Source: an uncultured Clostridia bacterium (GTDB lineage Bacteria > Bacillota > Clostridia > Christensenellales > Borkfalkiaceae). Taken from it: a DNA stretch of 7,256 nucleotides. How positions within the stretch are numbered: the stretch's first letter is position 1; each line of letters begins with the position of its first letter. The DNA lies in assembly GCA_947174955.1 (NCBI GenBank), contig CAMWKX010000062.1, positions 1 to 7,256 of the forward strand. Reading direction: 5' to 3'. The position numbers were made by a program, and so were the translations under genes. This document shows, one piece after another, positions 1 to 6,757 of the stretch. The notes beneath the pieces are model-generated. The model had not been told where the DNA came from. It did no database searches and worked only from the letters and a program-made list of their open reading frames with translations.

Positions 1-584
1 GTAAAGGTTGCGAGCCTGTTTGAAAAACGGCGCTTACCCACTTTCGCTTCGCCCGCCATTCTTTCAATCGAGCGCGCCGGCAATTTAGTCAGTCGGTCGG
101 CTTCCGCCTCGACGCGCTGCATTTCATCGGTAAGCTCCTCGGGATTTACCATTGCCTGCTCATACGCGTAAGCCATATCGATAAAATTGTTTTTTCTCAG
201 CACGCCGAAGTACATAAAGCCGCAGCCCGCCAGAAGGAACGCTCCGCCGCCCACTATTACAATAACGTCCGACGTATCGAACGAAACAATTTTATTGCTT
301 TTGTTTACGTGCACGGTTATCTGCTGCCCCTTGTGATAGGGTAAGGTTTTTACGTTTGTAAAATGCCCCGTTGCATTGACGATTTCGCCGCCGCGTTCGA
401 ACTCTACTTCGACGTCCATTTCGCGCTTTTCCTGATAATAGTCACAGGAAACTACGGTTGCCTGCACCTTTTCGGCGGCGTTATACTGTCCCAATCGGAC
501 AAATCCGAATATCGCCAGACCCAGCCCCGCGGCGATAAAAAGCGAGAAAAATACTATTAAAAATCTTTTTTGCAATTTGCTCAT
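1..584 (-). CDS. Two-helix membrane protein, DUF3592-like, partial (C-terminus beyond left edge)
   Basis: The frame opens at an ATG (584-582) and stays open to the window edge, giving 194 visible residues. An in-frame TGA lies 15 bases upstream, so this is the first possible ATG. A hydrophobic segment at about residues 8-29 is followed by a beta-rich soluble stretch (about 38-102) and a second hydrophobic, glycine-rich helix (about 106-129). A charged C-terminal tail then runs off the window. The soluble part has the pattern I associate with DUF3592 proteins: a strand like KVQATVVSC, a charged strand EVEFERGGE, then a PYHKGQQITVHVN segment. That match is from memory and moderate; no enzymatic function is implied. 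The start has no good SD at normal distance; GGGGTG, 13 bases upstream, lies in a hairpin arm. The gene starts 60 bases after pyrE on the same strand. It may be read through from the pyr operon or be separate. Confidence 0.75.
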   Translation of the reverse strand, partial: MSKLQKRFLIVFFSLFIAAGLGLAIFGFVRLGQYNAAEKVQATVVSCDYYQEKREMDVEVEFERGGEIVNATGHFTNVKTLPYHKGQQITVHVNKSNKIVSFDTSDVIVIVGGGAFLLAGCGFMYFGVLRKNNFIDMAYAYEQAMVNPEELTDEMQRVEAEADRLTKLPARSIERMAGEAKVGKRRFSNRLATF

Positions 585-597
585 AAAATGACCGTTT

Positions 598-623
598 CAC
601 CCCGCCGAGATTTCGGCGGGGTG
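598..623 (-). terminator. GC-rich perfect hairpin after pyrE, possible operon terminator
   Basis: An 11-bp perfect inverted repeat (598-608 with 613-623, CACCCCGCCGA against TCGGCGGGGTG) encloses a 4-base loop. It lies 21 bases after the pyrE stop and 13 bases before the next start codon. Position suggests it ends the pyr transcript. However, the minus-strand RNA after the stem reads AAACGG and has UUUU only about ten bases later, so it is not a canonical U-tract terminator. The other direction has only UUU after the stem. It could instead protect the pyrE 3' end or affect translation of the downstream gene. Confidence 0.55.
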
Positions 624-644
624 TTTAAGTAAGTCGTTTTAAAA

Positions 645-1313
645 TTACTCCACGCCGTAGGTTGCGCGGTATTCCTTCATTTTGGAAATGTATTCCTTGC
701 CCTCGATTATTCCGAGCTCGATTGCCTCGATTATGTCGCTCATAGTGACAATCGAGTACACCTTTACGCCGAATTCCTTATACACTTCCTGCACCGCGGA
801 AAGCTGGCTTTCAAGCCCCTTTTCCATACGGTCTACGGAAATTATCATTCCCGCGATTTCCACGTTCGCCGCCGCTTTGAGCTTGGGCAGCATTTCGCGA
901 AGAGCCTTGCCCGAGGTCATAACGTCCTCTATTAAAATGACTTTCTCGTCGTTGACAAGCTGTTTGCCTACGAAAAGTCCGCCCTCGCCGTGGTCCTTTA
1001 CCTCTTTGCGGTCGAAGCAGTAATTCATATCAACGCCGTAATCGTTGGCAAGCGAGACCGCCGTGGTTACCGCAAGGGGAATTCCCTTGTACGCGGGACC
1101 GACAAGCGTTTCCGCCTTTAAGCCGTTCTGCTGAATGCAAGCCGCGTAATATTTGCCGAGGCGGGCGAGCTGACTGCCCGTTTTATAGTTGCCCGTATTG
1201 ATGAAATAGGGCGCCTTTCTGCCGCTTTTGAGCGTAAATTCGCCGAATTTCAGTACGCCGTTGTCTACCATAAATTTAATAAACTGCTGTTTGTACGTAA
1301 GTTCCATATGCAT
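645..1313 (-). CDS. pyrE: Orotate phosphoribosyltransferase
   Basis: This cytoplasmic enzyme joins orotate and PRPP to give OMP, the fifth step of UMP synthesis. The product is 222 residues, slightly above the usual 210 or so. The type I phosphoribosyltransferase PRPP-binding motif VILIEDVMTSGKA is at about residues 125-137, with the acidic pair E129-D130. The flexible catalytic loop RKEVKDHGEGG (about 102-112) carries R102, K103, K106 and H108, matching the known active-site pattern. GPAYKGIPL (72-80) is the conserved segment before the domain core, and the N-terminal FTLKSGRKAPYF matches the orotate-site region. The first ATG is preferred to the one two codons later because AAGGA lies six bases before it. 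The gene is 12 bases after pyrD and is the last recognised pyr gene of the operon. Confidence 0.97.
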   Translation of the reverse strand: MHMELTYKQQFIKFMVDNGVLKFGEFTLKSGRKAPYFINTGNYKTGSQLARLGKYYAACIQQNGLKAETLVGPAYKGIPLAVTTAVSLANDYGVDMNYCFDRKEVKDHGEGGLFVGKQLVNDEKVILIEDVMTSGKALREMLPKLKAAANVEIAGMIISVDRMEKGLESQLSAVQEVYKEFGVKVYSIVTMSDIIEAIELGIIEGKEYISKMKEYRATYGVE

Positions 1314-1325
1314 TTCTCTTCCTTA

Positions 1326-2237
1326 TTAATTTAATTTCAATGTGTCGACTATCTCGTTTACGCTTGCAATATTGTGCTTATCGAGCCAGTCGTTCATTTC
1401 CTTGATTATTCTCGGCATTGCCAGAGCGTCGGCGAAGTTTGCCGTGCCCACCTGCACCGCCTTTGCGCCCGCGCACATAAATTCCAAAGCGTCCTTGCCA
1501 GTCATTATGCCGCCCATTCCCACCACGGGAATTTTTACCGCGTGAGCCGCCTCGTACACCATTCTGAGCGCAATGGGTTTTATGCCCGCGCCCGATACGC
1601 CGCCCGTGTTGTTGGCTATTATCGGCTTGCGCTTTTCAAGGTCGATTACCATTCCCATAAACGTATTTACAAGCGATACGCAGTCCGCGCCGCCGCTCTC
1701 CGCAGCCTTTGCGTTGGTCGAAATGCTCTCGACATTCGGCGACAGCTTGACCATAAGAGGAGTTTTCTTTAAATTGCTTTTGGCAAGCTCGGTGACTTCC
1801 TCGATATTTTTCGGCTTGATGCCCAGAGCCATTCCGCCCGCGTGCACGTTGGGGCAGGAAATATTCAGCTCTACCATATCGACAAGCCCGTCTAACTTTT
1901 TGCAGATTTTGCCGTAATCCTCGAGCGTGTTGCCCGCCACGTTGGCGATTATAGCTATGCCCTTAGACTTTAAAAAGTCTAAATCGTACTTGATAAAGTG
2001 CTCAACGCCCGGATTTTGCAGTCCGACCGCGTTTAAAATAACGCCGTGCCCCTCGGCTATTCTCGGCACGGGGTTGCCCAGGCGCGGCTCATTGGTCAGT
2101 CCCTTCGTGGAGATGCCGCCGATCTGAGATATATCGTAAATATCGTCGAACTCTCTGCCGAAACCGTACGTACCGCTTGCCGCGATTACGGGATTTTTAA
2201 ATTCTACACCACAAATTTTTACGCTTAAATCAGCCAT
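1326..2237 (-). CDS. pyrD: Dihydroorotate dehydrogenase, class 1B catalytic subunit
   Basis: This FMN-dependent TIM-barrel enzyme oxidises dihydroorotate to orotate. In class 1B enzymes the electrons pass through PyrK to NAD+. The 303-residue length is normal. ASGTYGFGREF (20-30) near the N-terminus, NISCPN (125-130) with catalytic base Cys128, the lysine in MVKLSP (162-167), NTGGVSG (210-216) and the phosphate-binding glycines VGMGGI (239-244) and GTAN (265-268) are all present. Cysteine rather than serine as the base, lack of an N-terminal membrane helix, and pyrK in the same operon all identify class 1B (pyrDB). The start is supported by AGGTG just upstream. It follows the membrane-protein gene by 9 bases and precedes pyrE by 12. 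Unusually, it is separated from pyrK by that membrane-protein gene. Confidence 0.97.
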   Translation of the reverse strand: MADLSVKICGVEFKNPVIAASGTYGFGREFDDIYDISQIGGISTKGLTNEPRLGNPVPRIAEGHGVILNAVGLQNPGVEHFIKYDLDFLKSKGIAIIANVAGNTLEDYGKICKKLDGLVDMVELNISCPNVHAGGMALGIKPKNIEEVTELAKSNLKKTPLMVKLSPNVESISTNAKAAESGGADCVSLVNTFMGMVIDLEKRKPIIANNTGGVSGAGIKPIALRMVYEAAHAVKIPVVGMGGIMTGKDALEFMCAGAKAVQVGTANFADALAMPRIIKEMNDWLDKHNIASVNEIVDTLKLN

Positions 2238-2246
2238 TTTTCACCT

Positions 2247-2693
2247 TTATTCCAAAGCGGGATTTCCCGTCAGTACGCACAGCTTTCTGTACGCCTTGTC
2301 GATATTTGCCTCGCCGCATATCTCTTTTTTTTCGCCGTTGACAGTCAGAATTATTTTGTCCTTACCCTTTTCCACAGTGGTTATTTCACCGGGATTACAC
2401 GTCGCGCCGTCGTTGAATTTGAGAACGCCGTCCTCGAACGTTATCAGCGCATACGGGCGGAAAAGCCGACTTATATACAGCCCCGCGAAGGTCAAAAGCA
2501 AAACCGCGCCGACGCCCAATACGCACAGCTCCCAGACAAGGGAATTTTCCGTCTTGATATATATCAGCAGAAACGCTCCGACCGCGACTATAACTGCACC
2601 CGACACCGCCAACGCGAGAAAGACGTACGCATTTTTGCGCGATTTTTCGGCGATTACTTCAACCTCTTTTTCTTCCGTGCGTCCGTCAATCAA
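2247..2693 (-). CDS. Unrecognised two-helix membrane protein inserted between pyrK and pyrD
   Basis: I do not recognise this family. I chose the TTG at 2693-2691 as start: its last two bases overlap the pyrK TGA, and GAGG lies seven bases upstream. The frame is open further upstream inside pyrK (another TTG at 2735), but that would cost a 46-base overlap. The product is 148 residues. A short charged N-terminus (1-20, rich in E, K and R) is followed by two hydrophobic helices (about 22-46 and 52-75) in a hairpin, then a C-terminal soluble domain (about 80-148). That domain starts PYALITFEDGVLKF and has alternating strands (EITTVEK, KIILTVNGEKKEI) ending in a helix. This strand-rich plan with a final helix resembles bacterial PH-like membrane proteins, which is inference only. 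With both ends on the same side of the membrane, the soluble domain is probably cytoplasmic. It is translationally linked to pyrK and 9 bases from pyrD, so it is made with the pyrimidine enzymes. Confidence 0.85.
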   Translation of the reverse strand: MIDGRTEEKEVEVIAEKSRKNAYVFLALAVSGAVIVAVGAFLLIYIKTENSLVWELCVLGVGAVLLLTFAGLYISRLFRPYALITFEDGVLKFNDGATCNPGEITTVEKGKDKIILTVNGEKKEICGEANIDKAYRKLCVLTGNPALE

Positions 2694-3451
2694 AGCTCGA
2701 CCTCGTTGATATCGAACACGGGTCCGTCCTTGCAAACGCGCGCGTTACCGCCGTCGGACTTCTTGCACACGCACACGAGGCACGCGCCTATTCCGCAACC
2801 CATTCTCTCTTCGAGAGAAACGAGACAGGGAGTTTTGATATTATTTTCTTTTAGCTTGTTCTTCAACGCTCTGAGCATTACGGGCGGTCCGCACGCTATT
2901 ATAAGGTCGGCGGGCACGTTATTTATGTCGTCAAAGTACGCGTTGACCGCGTTATTCTTTTCGCCCAGCGAGCCGTCGTCCGTGACAACCGTAAGCTTTT
3001 CGCTTTTTTCAAACTCGTCCAAAAGGCAGGCGCAGTTTTTATTGCGGAAGCCTATATACGAATAGAATTTTTTATTTTTATTGCCGCAGATTACGGGCAC
3101 GAGCGGGAAAATACCCACACCGCCGCCGATAATTACGACGTTTTTCGCGCTTTCGGGGATATTGAAACCGTTGCCGAGCGGCAGCAGTACGGCGAGCTTG
3201 TCGCCCGCTTTCGCCTCCGACAGCGCAACCGTGCCCTCGCCTTTAAGCTGGAAGCAGACGGTTATATCGTTGCCCTCCGCCCTGACGATACCGAAAGGTC
3301 GCTTTAAAAGGCGCGAGCCGTCGCCCGTGGCAATATTCAAAAACTGTCCGCCCTTAATCTCGCCCGCGCTTTCGGGCAGGGTGACGGTCAGCGAATACGT
3401 ATTGTCGGCAATCTTTTTTACCTCTTTTACGGTTGAAACGAGTTCCTTCAT
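2690..3451 (-). CDS. pyrK: Dihydroorotate dehydrogenase electron-transfer subunit (iron-sulfur flavoprotein)
   Basis: PyrK accepts electrons from PyrD through a [2Fe-2S] cluster and FAD and passes them to NAD+. The product is 253 residues, normal for the family. An N-terminal ferredoxin-reductase-type FAD barrel (about 1-100) contains the FAD motif RPFGI (51-55). The NAD-binding domain (about 103-205) opens with VVIIGGGVGIFPL and includes ACGPPVML (186-193). The C-terminal cluster motif has Cys219, Cys224, Cys227 and Cys240 (C-x4-C-x2-C-x12-C, within RMGCGIGACLVCVC and RVCKDGPVF). Its ATG overlaps the pyrF stop in an ATGA arrangement and the SD is weak (AGG only three bases upstream), so translation probably depends on coupling to pyrF. 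Its 3' end overlaps the next start by two bases. The symbol pyrK follows Bacillus usage. Confidence 0.97.
   Translation of the reverse strand: MKELVSTVKEVKKIADNTYSLTVTLPESAGEIKGGQFLNIATGDGSRLLKRPFGIVRAEGNDITVCFQLKGEGTVALSEAKAGDKLAVLLPLGNGFNIPESAKNVVIIGGGVGIFPLVPVICGNKNKKFYSYIGFRNKNCACLLDEFEKSEKLTVVTDDGSLGEKNNAVNAYFDDINNVPADLIIACGPPVMLRALKNKLKENNIKTPCLVSLEERMGCGIGACLVCVCKKSDGGNARVCKDGPVFDINEVEL
2700..2704 (-). promoter_or_regulatory. SD deciding the TTG start of the membrane-protein gene
   Basis: GAGGT on the minus strand lies inside the last codons of pyrK. GAGG is seven bases before a TTG that overlaps the pyrK stop codon (TTGA). No ATG or GTG exists between there and the first membrane helix, so this is the best-supported start and suggests stop-restart coupling. 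Confidence 0.6.
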
Positions 3452-4362
3452 CTGCCTATTTTACCTATGGTATTTACCAAATCTTTCTGCATATCTATGC
3501 ACGCCGCGCGAGCCGCCTCGGCGTAGCCCATACCTGCATACGCGGGCTTTTTGTATGCGCAGATAACTCCGCGCGAATTGTTGACGATACCGCCCAACCC
3601 CCTATCGTCGAAGCAGCATTTGAGCATTTCCGCGTTCGCGCCCTGCGCGCCGTAGCCGGGAATCAGGAAGAAGGTGTGCTTTAACTGCTTGCGCAGGTTC
3701 GCCGCCTCTTCGGGGTGGGTTGCGCCGACGACCGCGCCAACGTTCGAATAGCCGTACTTGCCCACGCAGTCCTTGCCCCACTCCTCGACGAGCTTGCCCA
3801 TACGCTCGTACAGGTATTCGCCGCTCTCAAGCTTTAAGTTCTGCAACTCGCCGCTCGAGGGGTTGGAGGTTTTAACCAGCACGAAAATACCCTTGTCGTT
3901 CTTTTTGATATCATCAATGAAGGGCGCGATGCCGTCCGTACCTAAGTAGCCGTTGACAGTCAGCATATCCGCGGGGAAAGCTTTCAGCTTCTTGCCGTTG
4001 ATATCCGTATTGCCGAGGTACGCCGTCGAGTAGCACTTCGCCGTCGAGCCTATGTCGTTGCGCTTGCAGTCGGCAATGACGTACATTCCCCTGCCCTTGG
4101 CGTAGTTAACGGTATAATCGAAGGCGCGCAAGCCGTTATAGCCGTACTGCTCGTAGTACGCAACCTGCACCTTTACGGCGGGCACGATGTCACAGACCTT
4201 GTCGATTATATTCATATTGAATTCTATAATCTGTTCGACAACGCCCTCGAAGGTCGCCATACCGTCGCGCATTTCGTCGGGCAGGTATGAAAAATCGGTG
4301 TCCAGTCCCACGCACGTGGGGTTTTGCATTTCAATGATTTTTTCGATTAACTTATCAGTCAT
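3448..4362 (-). CDS. pyrF: Orotidine 5'-phosphate decarboxylase, long (type 2) form
   Basis: The enzyme converts OMP to UMP, the last step of the pathway. The product is 304 residues, much longer than the approximately 240-residue type 1 enzymes, and fits the type 2 form found in many clostridia and actinobacteria. The catalytic tetrad region is clear: K64 in AVKVQ, and D98, K100 and D103 in ADCKRNDIGSTA (97-108). Other family marks are GLDTD (19-23) near the N-terminus, KTSNPSSGELQ (164-174), VVGATHPEE (211-219), the phosphate-binding loop PGYGAQG (235-241) and NNSRG (261-265). GAGGG lies seven bases before the ATG. The gene begins 12 bases after pyrC and overlaps pyrK by four bases (ATGA), so production of the two proteins is likely coupled although their reactions are not adjacent. 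Confidence 0.97.
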   Translation of the reverse strand: MTDKLIEKIIEMQNPTCVGLDTDFSYLPDEMRDGMATFEGVVEQIIEFNMNIIDKVCDIVPAVKVQVAYYEQYGYNGLRAFDYTVNYAKGRGMYVIADCKRNDIGSTAKCYSTAYLGNTDINGKKLKAFPADMLTVNGYLGTDGIAPFIDDIKKNDKGIFVLVKTSNPSSGELQNLKLESGEYLYERMGKLVEEWGKDCVGKYGYSNVGAVVGATHPEEAANLRKQLKHTFFLIPGYGAQGANAEMLKCCFDDRGLGGIVNNSRGVICAYKKPAYAGMGYAEAARAACIDMQKDLVNTIGKIGR

Positions 4363-4374
4363 TTTATATCCCTC

Positions 4375-5649
4375 TTATTTGCTTTCATATTTTACTACGC
4401 CGTCAACCAACGTTGCGCAGACTTTTCCGTATACTTCATAGCCGTTGAAAGGCGTGTTCTTTCCTTTGGAAAGAAAGTCACTGCTATCAATCGTGTACGC
4501 CTCGTTCAGATCGACGATGGCAAGGTCGGCTACGCCGCCCTCCTTTATCTCGCCGCCCTCTAAATTAAGCGTATTTGCGGGGTTGTAGGACATAAGCTTC
4601 ATAAGCTCGGCAAGCCCTAAAATTCCGCTTTTTACAAGGTATGTGTACGATAATGCAAAGCTCGTTTCTATGCCGCTCATACCGAACGCCGCAAGGTTAT
4701 ATTCGACCTCTTTGTCCTTCTGCGAGTGAGGCGCGTGGTCGGTGACTATACAGTCGAGCGTGCCGTCCTTCAAGCCCTTGATTATCGCCTTTCTGTCCTT
4801 CTCTTCCCTGACGGGCGGATTGACCTTGGTGAACGTGTCGAAGTTGGTAATAATGTCGTCGGTCAGTATGAAATAATGCGGGCAGGTTTCCGCCGTGACC
4901 TTAACGCCGCGCTTTTTCGCCGCGCGGATAATGTCAACGCCGCTGTACGTCGAGACGTGGCAGATATGAACGGGCACGTCCAGGCTTTCGGCAAGCGAAA
5001 TATCGCGCGCAATCATTATATCTTCCGCGGCGCGGGGACTGCCCTTCAAACCCGTGAGCGTGGAATTTTTGCCCTCGTTGACAACACCGCCGTCGACAAG
5101 ATTTATATCCTCGCAGTGGCAAAGGCATTTTAAGCCGAACCCGCTTGCGTACTCCATTCCGAGACGCATTATGAGCGAATTCATAACCGACTTACCGTCG
5201 TCGGAAATCGCCACCGCGCCCGCCTGAGCCATTTTACCTATGTCGGCAAGCGCTTCGCCCTGCTCGCCCTTGGTGATTGCGCCTATCGGGTTGATTTTGC
5301 AGAGGTTGACCTCCTGTTCGCGCGCTTTGATATATTTGACCACGACCGCGTTGTCGCACACGGGCGAGGTGTTGGGCATACAGCAGACCTGCGTTACGCC
5401 GCCCGCGACCGCCGCCTTTGAGCCGCTCTCTATGTCTTCCTTGCCCTCGAAACCGGGTTCGCGAAGATGAACGTGCATATCGATTATACCGGGAATTACC
5501 GTCTTGCCGCCCGCGTCGATTACTACGTAATCGGGTTGCGCTTTTATATTCTTGGCAAGCTTTTTAATCTTGCCGTCTTCAATCAAAATGTCGAGTTTTT
5601 CGACTCCGTTTAAAAGTACGGCTTCGCCGCCCTGAATTAACGTTTTCAT
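4375..5649 (-). CDS. pyrC: Dihydroorotase, class I
   Basis: This zinc amidohydrolase cyclises carbamoyl aspartate to dihydroorotate. The product is 424 residues, typical of class I (Bacillus/Aquifex-like) and longer than the approximately 345-residue class II enzymes of enterics. Metal ligands are visible: H59 and H61 in DMHVHLREPG (57-66), the bridging aspartate in ISDDG (148-152, D151), H178 in CHCED, H231 in ICHVS and catalytic D304 in TDHAPH (303-308). The aspartate bridge replaces the carboxylated lysine of other amidohydrolases. NPA at 356-358 and the closing FNGYEVYGKV segment are also family features. The frame is open about 300 bases further upstream, but that stretch lies antiphase within pyrB. 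The chosen ATG has GGGAGG seven bases upstream and overlaps the pyrB stop (ATGA). pyrF begins 12 bases downstream. Confidence 0.97.
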   Translation of the reverse strand: MKTLIQGGEAVLLNGVEKLDILIEDGKIKKLAKNIKAQPDYVVIDAGGKTVIPGIIDMHVHLREPGFEGKEDIESGSKAAVAGGVTQVCCMPNTSPVCDNAVVVKYIKAREQEVNLCKINPIGAITKGEQGEALADIGKMAQAGAVAISDDGKSVMNSLIMRLGMEYASGFGLKCLCHCEDINLVDGGVVNEGKNSTLTGLKGSPRAAEDIMIARDISLAESLDVPVHICHVSTYSGVDIIRAAKKRGVKVTAETCPHYFILTDDIITNFDTFTKVNPPVREEKDRKAIIKGLKDGTLDCIVTDHAPHSQKDKEVEYNLAAFGMSGIETSFALSYTYLVKSGILGLAELMKLMSYNPANTLNLEGGEIKEGGVADLAIVDLNEAYTIDSSDFLSKGKNTPFNGYEVYGKVCATLVDGVVKYESK

Positions 5650-6575
5650 ACGTGTGCCTCCCTGTATTCGGACAGAAGTTTGAGCACCGCCATACGCACG
5701 GCAAGTCCGCTCGTTACCTGGTCCTCTATGCGGCTGGTCGAGCCGTCGATAAGCTTGGGCGTAAGCTCTACCCCGCGGTTGACCGGTCCGGGGTGAACGA
5801 CTATCGCCTTTTTGTCGGCGTGTTTCATAACCTCGTCGTTTACACCGTAAAAGCGCGAGTACTCCGACAGCGACGGGAACAGCCCGCCCGACTGCCTTTC
5901 GAGCTGAATTCTTAAACCCATTACCGCGTTTGCGCCGTCCACGCACTGCTCGCGCGAGGTTGCGATATGCGCGCCCAGCTCGTCAAAGCCCTTGGGAATG
6001 AGCGTTTTAGGTGCGTAAACCCACACTTCCGCGCCCATCTTTTTAAGTCCGAAAAGGTTGGACTTGGCAACTCTGCTGTGCTTGATATCGCCCAAAATCG
6101 CGACCTTCAAGCCCTTTAACGTGCCGAACTCCTCCCGTATGGACAGCATATCCAGAAGCGCCTGCGTAGGGTGCTCGTTCATTCCGTCGCCGCCGTTCAA
6201 TACCGAACAGCCCACCGTTTGGGCAAGCAGTGCGGGCGCGCCGCCCATAGGGTGGCGGATAGCGATAAAGTCGGTTGCGAGCGCTTGCAAGGTCTTGCCC
6301 GTGTCTATGAGAGTTTCACCCTTCTGCACCGAGCTGGACGAAGCCGAAATATTTATTTCGGTCGCGCCCAGATACTTGCCCGCAAGCTCGAAGGACGAGC
6401 GCGTTCTCGTGCTGTTCTCGTAGAACAGGGTTACGAGCGTTTTGCCCTTTAATAGGTCGAAGCTCTTTTTGCCGCTCTTTACGGCTTGCTTCATCTCCTC
6501 CGCAGTGTCGAGAATGAGCGTTATCTCTTCCGCCGTGATATCTCTTAATCCGAGTAAATCTTTTGATCTGAGCAT
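5646..6575 (-). CDS. pyrB: Aspartate carbamoyltransferase catalytic subunit
   Basis: PyrB condenses carbamoyl phosphate and aspartate into carbamoyl aspartate, the committed step. The product is 309 residues, as expected for a catalytic chain. The carbamoyl-phosphate loop FYENSTRTRSSFE (51-63, S55-T56-R57-T58-R59), K85 in the mobile loop (VQKGE), R107-H108 in IRHP, EHPTQALLD (134-142, H135), R168 in HSRVAKSN, the aspartate-binding GLRIQLER region (220-227) and HPGPVNRG (261-268) are all intact. No start codon lies in frame upstream. The ATG has only GGGA at 13 bases, so initiation may be weak or need A-rich RNA. No pyrI regulatory gene adjoins it. pyrC begins inside its stop codon. It is the first structural gene after the leader terminator. 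Confidence 0.97.
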   Translation of the reverse strand: MLRSKDLLGLRDITAEEITLILDTAEEMKQAVKSGKKSFDLLKGKTLVTLFYENSTRTRSSFELAGKYLGATEINISASSSSVQKGETLIDTGKTLQALATDFIAIRHPMGGAPALLAQTVGCSVLNGGDGMNEHPTQALLDMLSIREEFGTLKGLKVAILGDIKHSRVAKSNLFGLKKMGAEVWVYAPKTLIPKGFDELGAHIATSREQCVDGANAVMGLRIQLERQSGGLFPSLSEYSRFYGVNDEVMKHADKKAIVVHPGPVNRGVELTPKLIDGSTSRIEDQVTSGLAVRMAVLKLLSEYREAHV

Positions 6576-6613
6576 ATGTAATCTTTTTTCCCTGTGTTCA
6601 AGGTTTCGGCATT

Positions 6614-6659
6614 AAAAAAGCGGTGATAATTGCCGTAAAATTTACGACAATTATTCCGC
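6614..6659 (-). terminator. Intrinsic terminator in the pyr leader (probable attenuator)
   Basis: Read on the minus strand, GCGG (6659-6656) pairs with CCGC (6623-6620). After a small internal loop, AUAAUUG (6654-6648) pairs with CAAUUAU (6632-6626), a G-U pair follows, and CGUAA pairs with UUACG around a three-base loop. Six U residues follow immediately (6619-6614). This is a textbook Rho-independent terminator 38 bases before pyrB and downstream of the promoter and leader ORF, so it must be bypassed for pyr expression. Confidence 0.88.
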
Positions 6660-6685
6660 CTTACAAACGAGTTATTTAATTGACG
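6645..6685 (-). promoter_or_regulatory. Possible antiterminator pairing in the pyr leader
   Basis: The end of the leader ORF (6685-6677, CGUCAAUUA in RNA) can pair with 6653-6645 (UAAUUGUCG) by eight pairs and one U-U mismatch. This uses the 5' arm of the terminator, so the two structures exclude each other. The pairing is shorter and weaker than the terminator and AT-rich, so chance is a real alternative. Confidence 0.3.
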
Positions 6686-6731
6686 CCGACGCGCTTTTTA
6701 CTGCGTAAAGGGCAACTCTTAAAGCCTTCAT
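6672..6731 (-). CDS. Putative 19-residue leader peptide of the pyr operon
   Basis: ATG (6731-6729) opens a 19-codon frame, MKALRVALYAVKSASASIK, ending in TAA. AAAGG lies ten bases upstream (6746-6742), a usable but slightly long spacing, and the predicted transcript start is about 20 bases before the ATG. The peptide is basic and has no repeated regulatory codon. Its stop is 12 bases before the terminator stem, so a ribosome at the stop would reach about the stem base. This places it like leader ORFs in translation-coupled attenuators such as E. coli pyrBI (pyrL), although it does not overlap the terminator as pyrL does. Translation is inferred from position and the SD only; a 19-codon frame could arise by chance. 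Confidence 0.5.
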   Translation of the reverse strand: MKALRVALYAVKSASASIK

Positions 6732-6757
6732 TCCGTCAAAACCTTTAATTTTTTAAA

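Noticed and set aside
363..560. Plus-strand 65-residue frame opposite the left-edge membrane protein
   Set aside because: The minus-strand frame covers it entirely, has a coherent helix-strand-helix layout and is continuous to the edge; the plus-strand product resembles nothing.
682..1023. Plus-strand open frame opposite pyrE (and many similar ones opposite pyrD, pyrK, pyrC and pyrB)
   Set aside because: These are shadows of well-identified minus-strand genes, with low-complexity Ser/Pro/Arg-rich products and no supporting signals.
5650..5946. Possible 98-residue N-terminal extension of pyrC
   Set aside because: It is an antiphase reading of pyrB, rich in Arg and Gly with no dihydroorotase similarity. 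The ATG at 5649 has a strong SD and gives the normal family N-terminus.
6669..6718. GAGUU/AACUC pairing across the leader ORF
   Set aside because: It has only five pairs over a loop of about 40 bases, does not extend, and is not distinguishable from chance.
6728..6752. PyrR-binding hairpin formed by UUAAAG and CUUUAA around the leader start codon
   Set aside because: The six-base stem exists, but the loop lacks the conserved CNGNGR-type hexaloop and flanking UCC/GG of known PyrR sites, so I do not call it.
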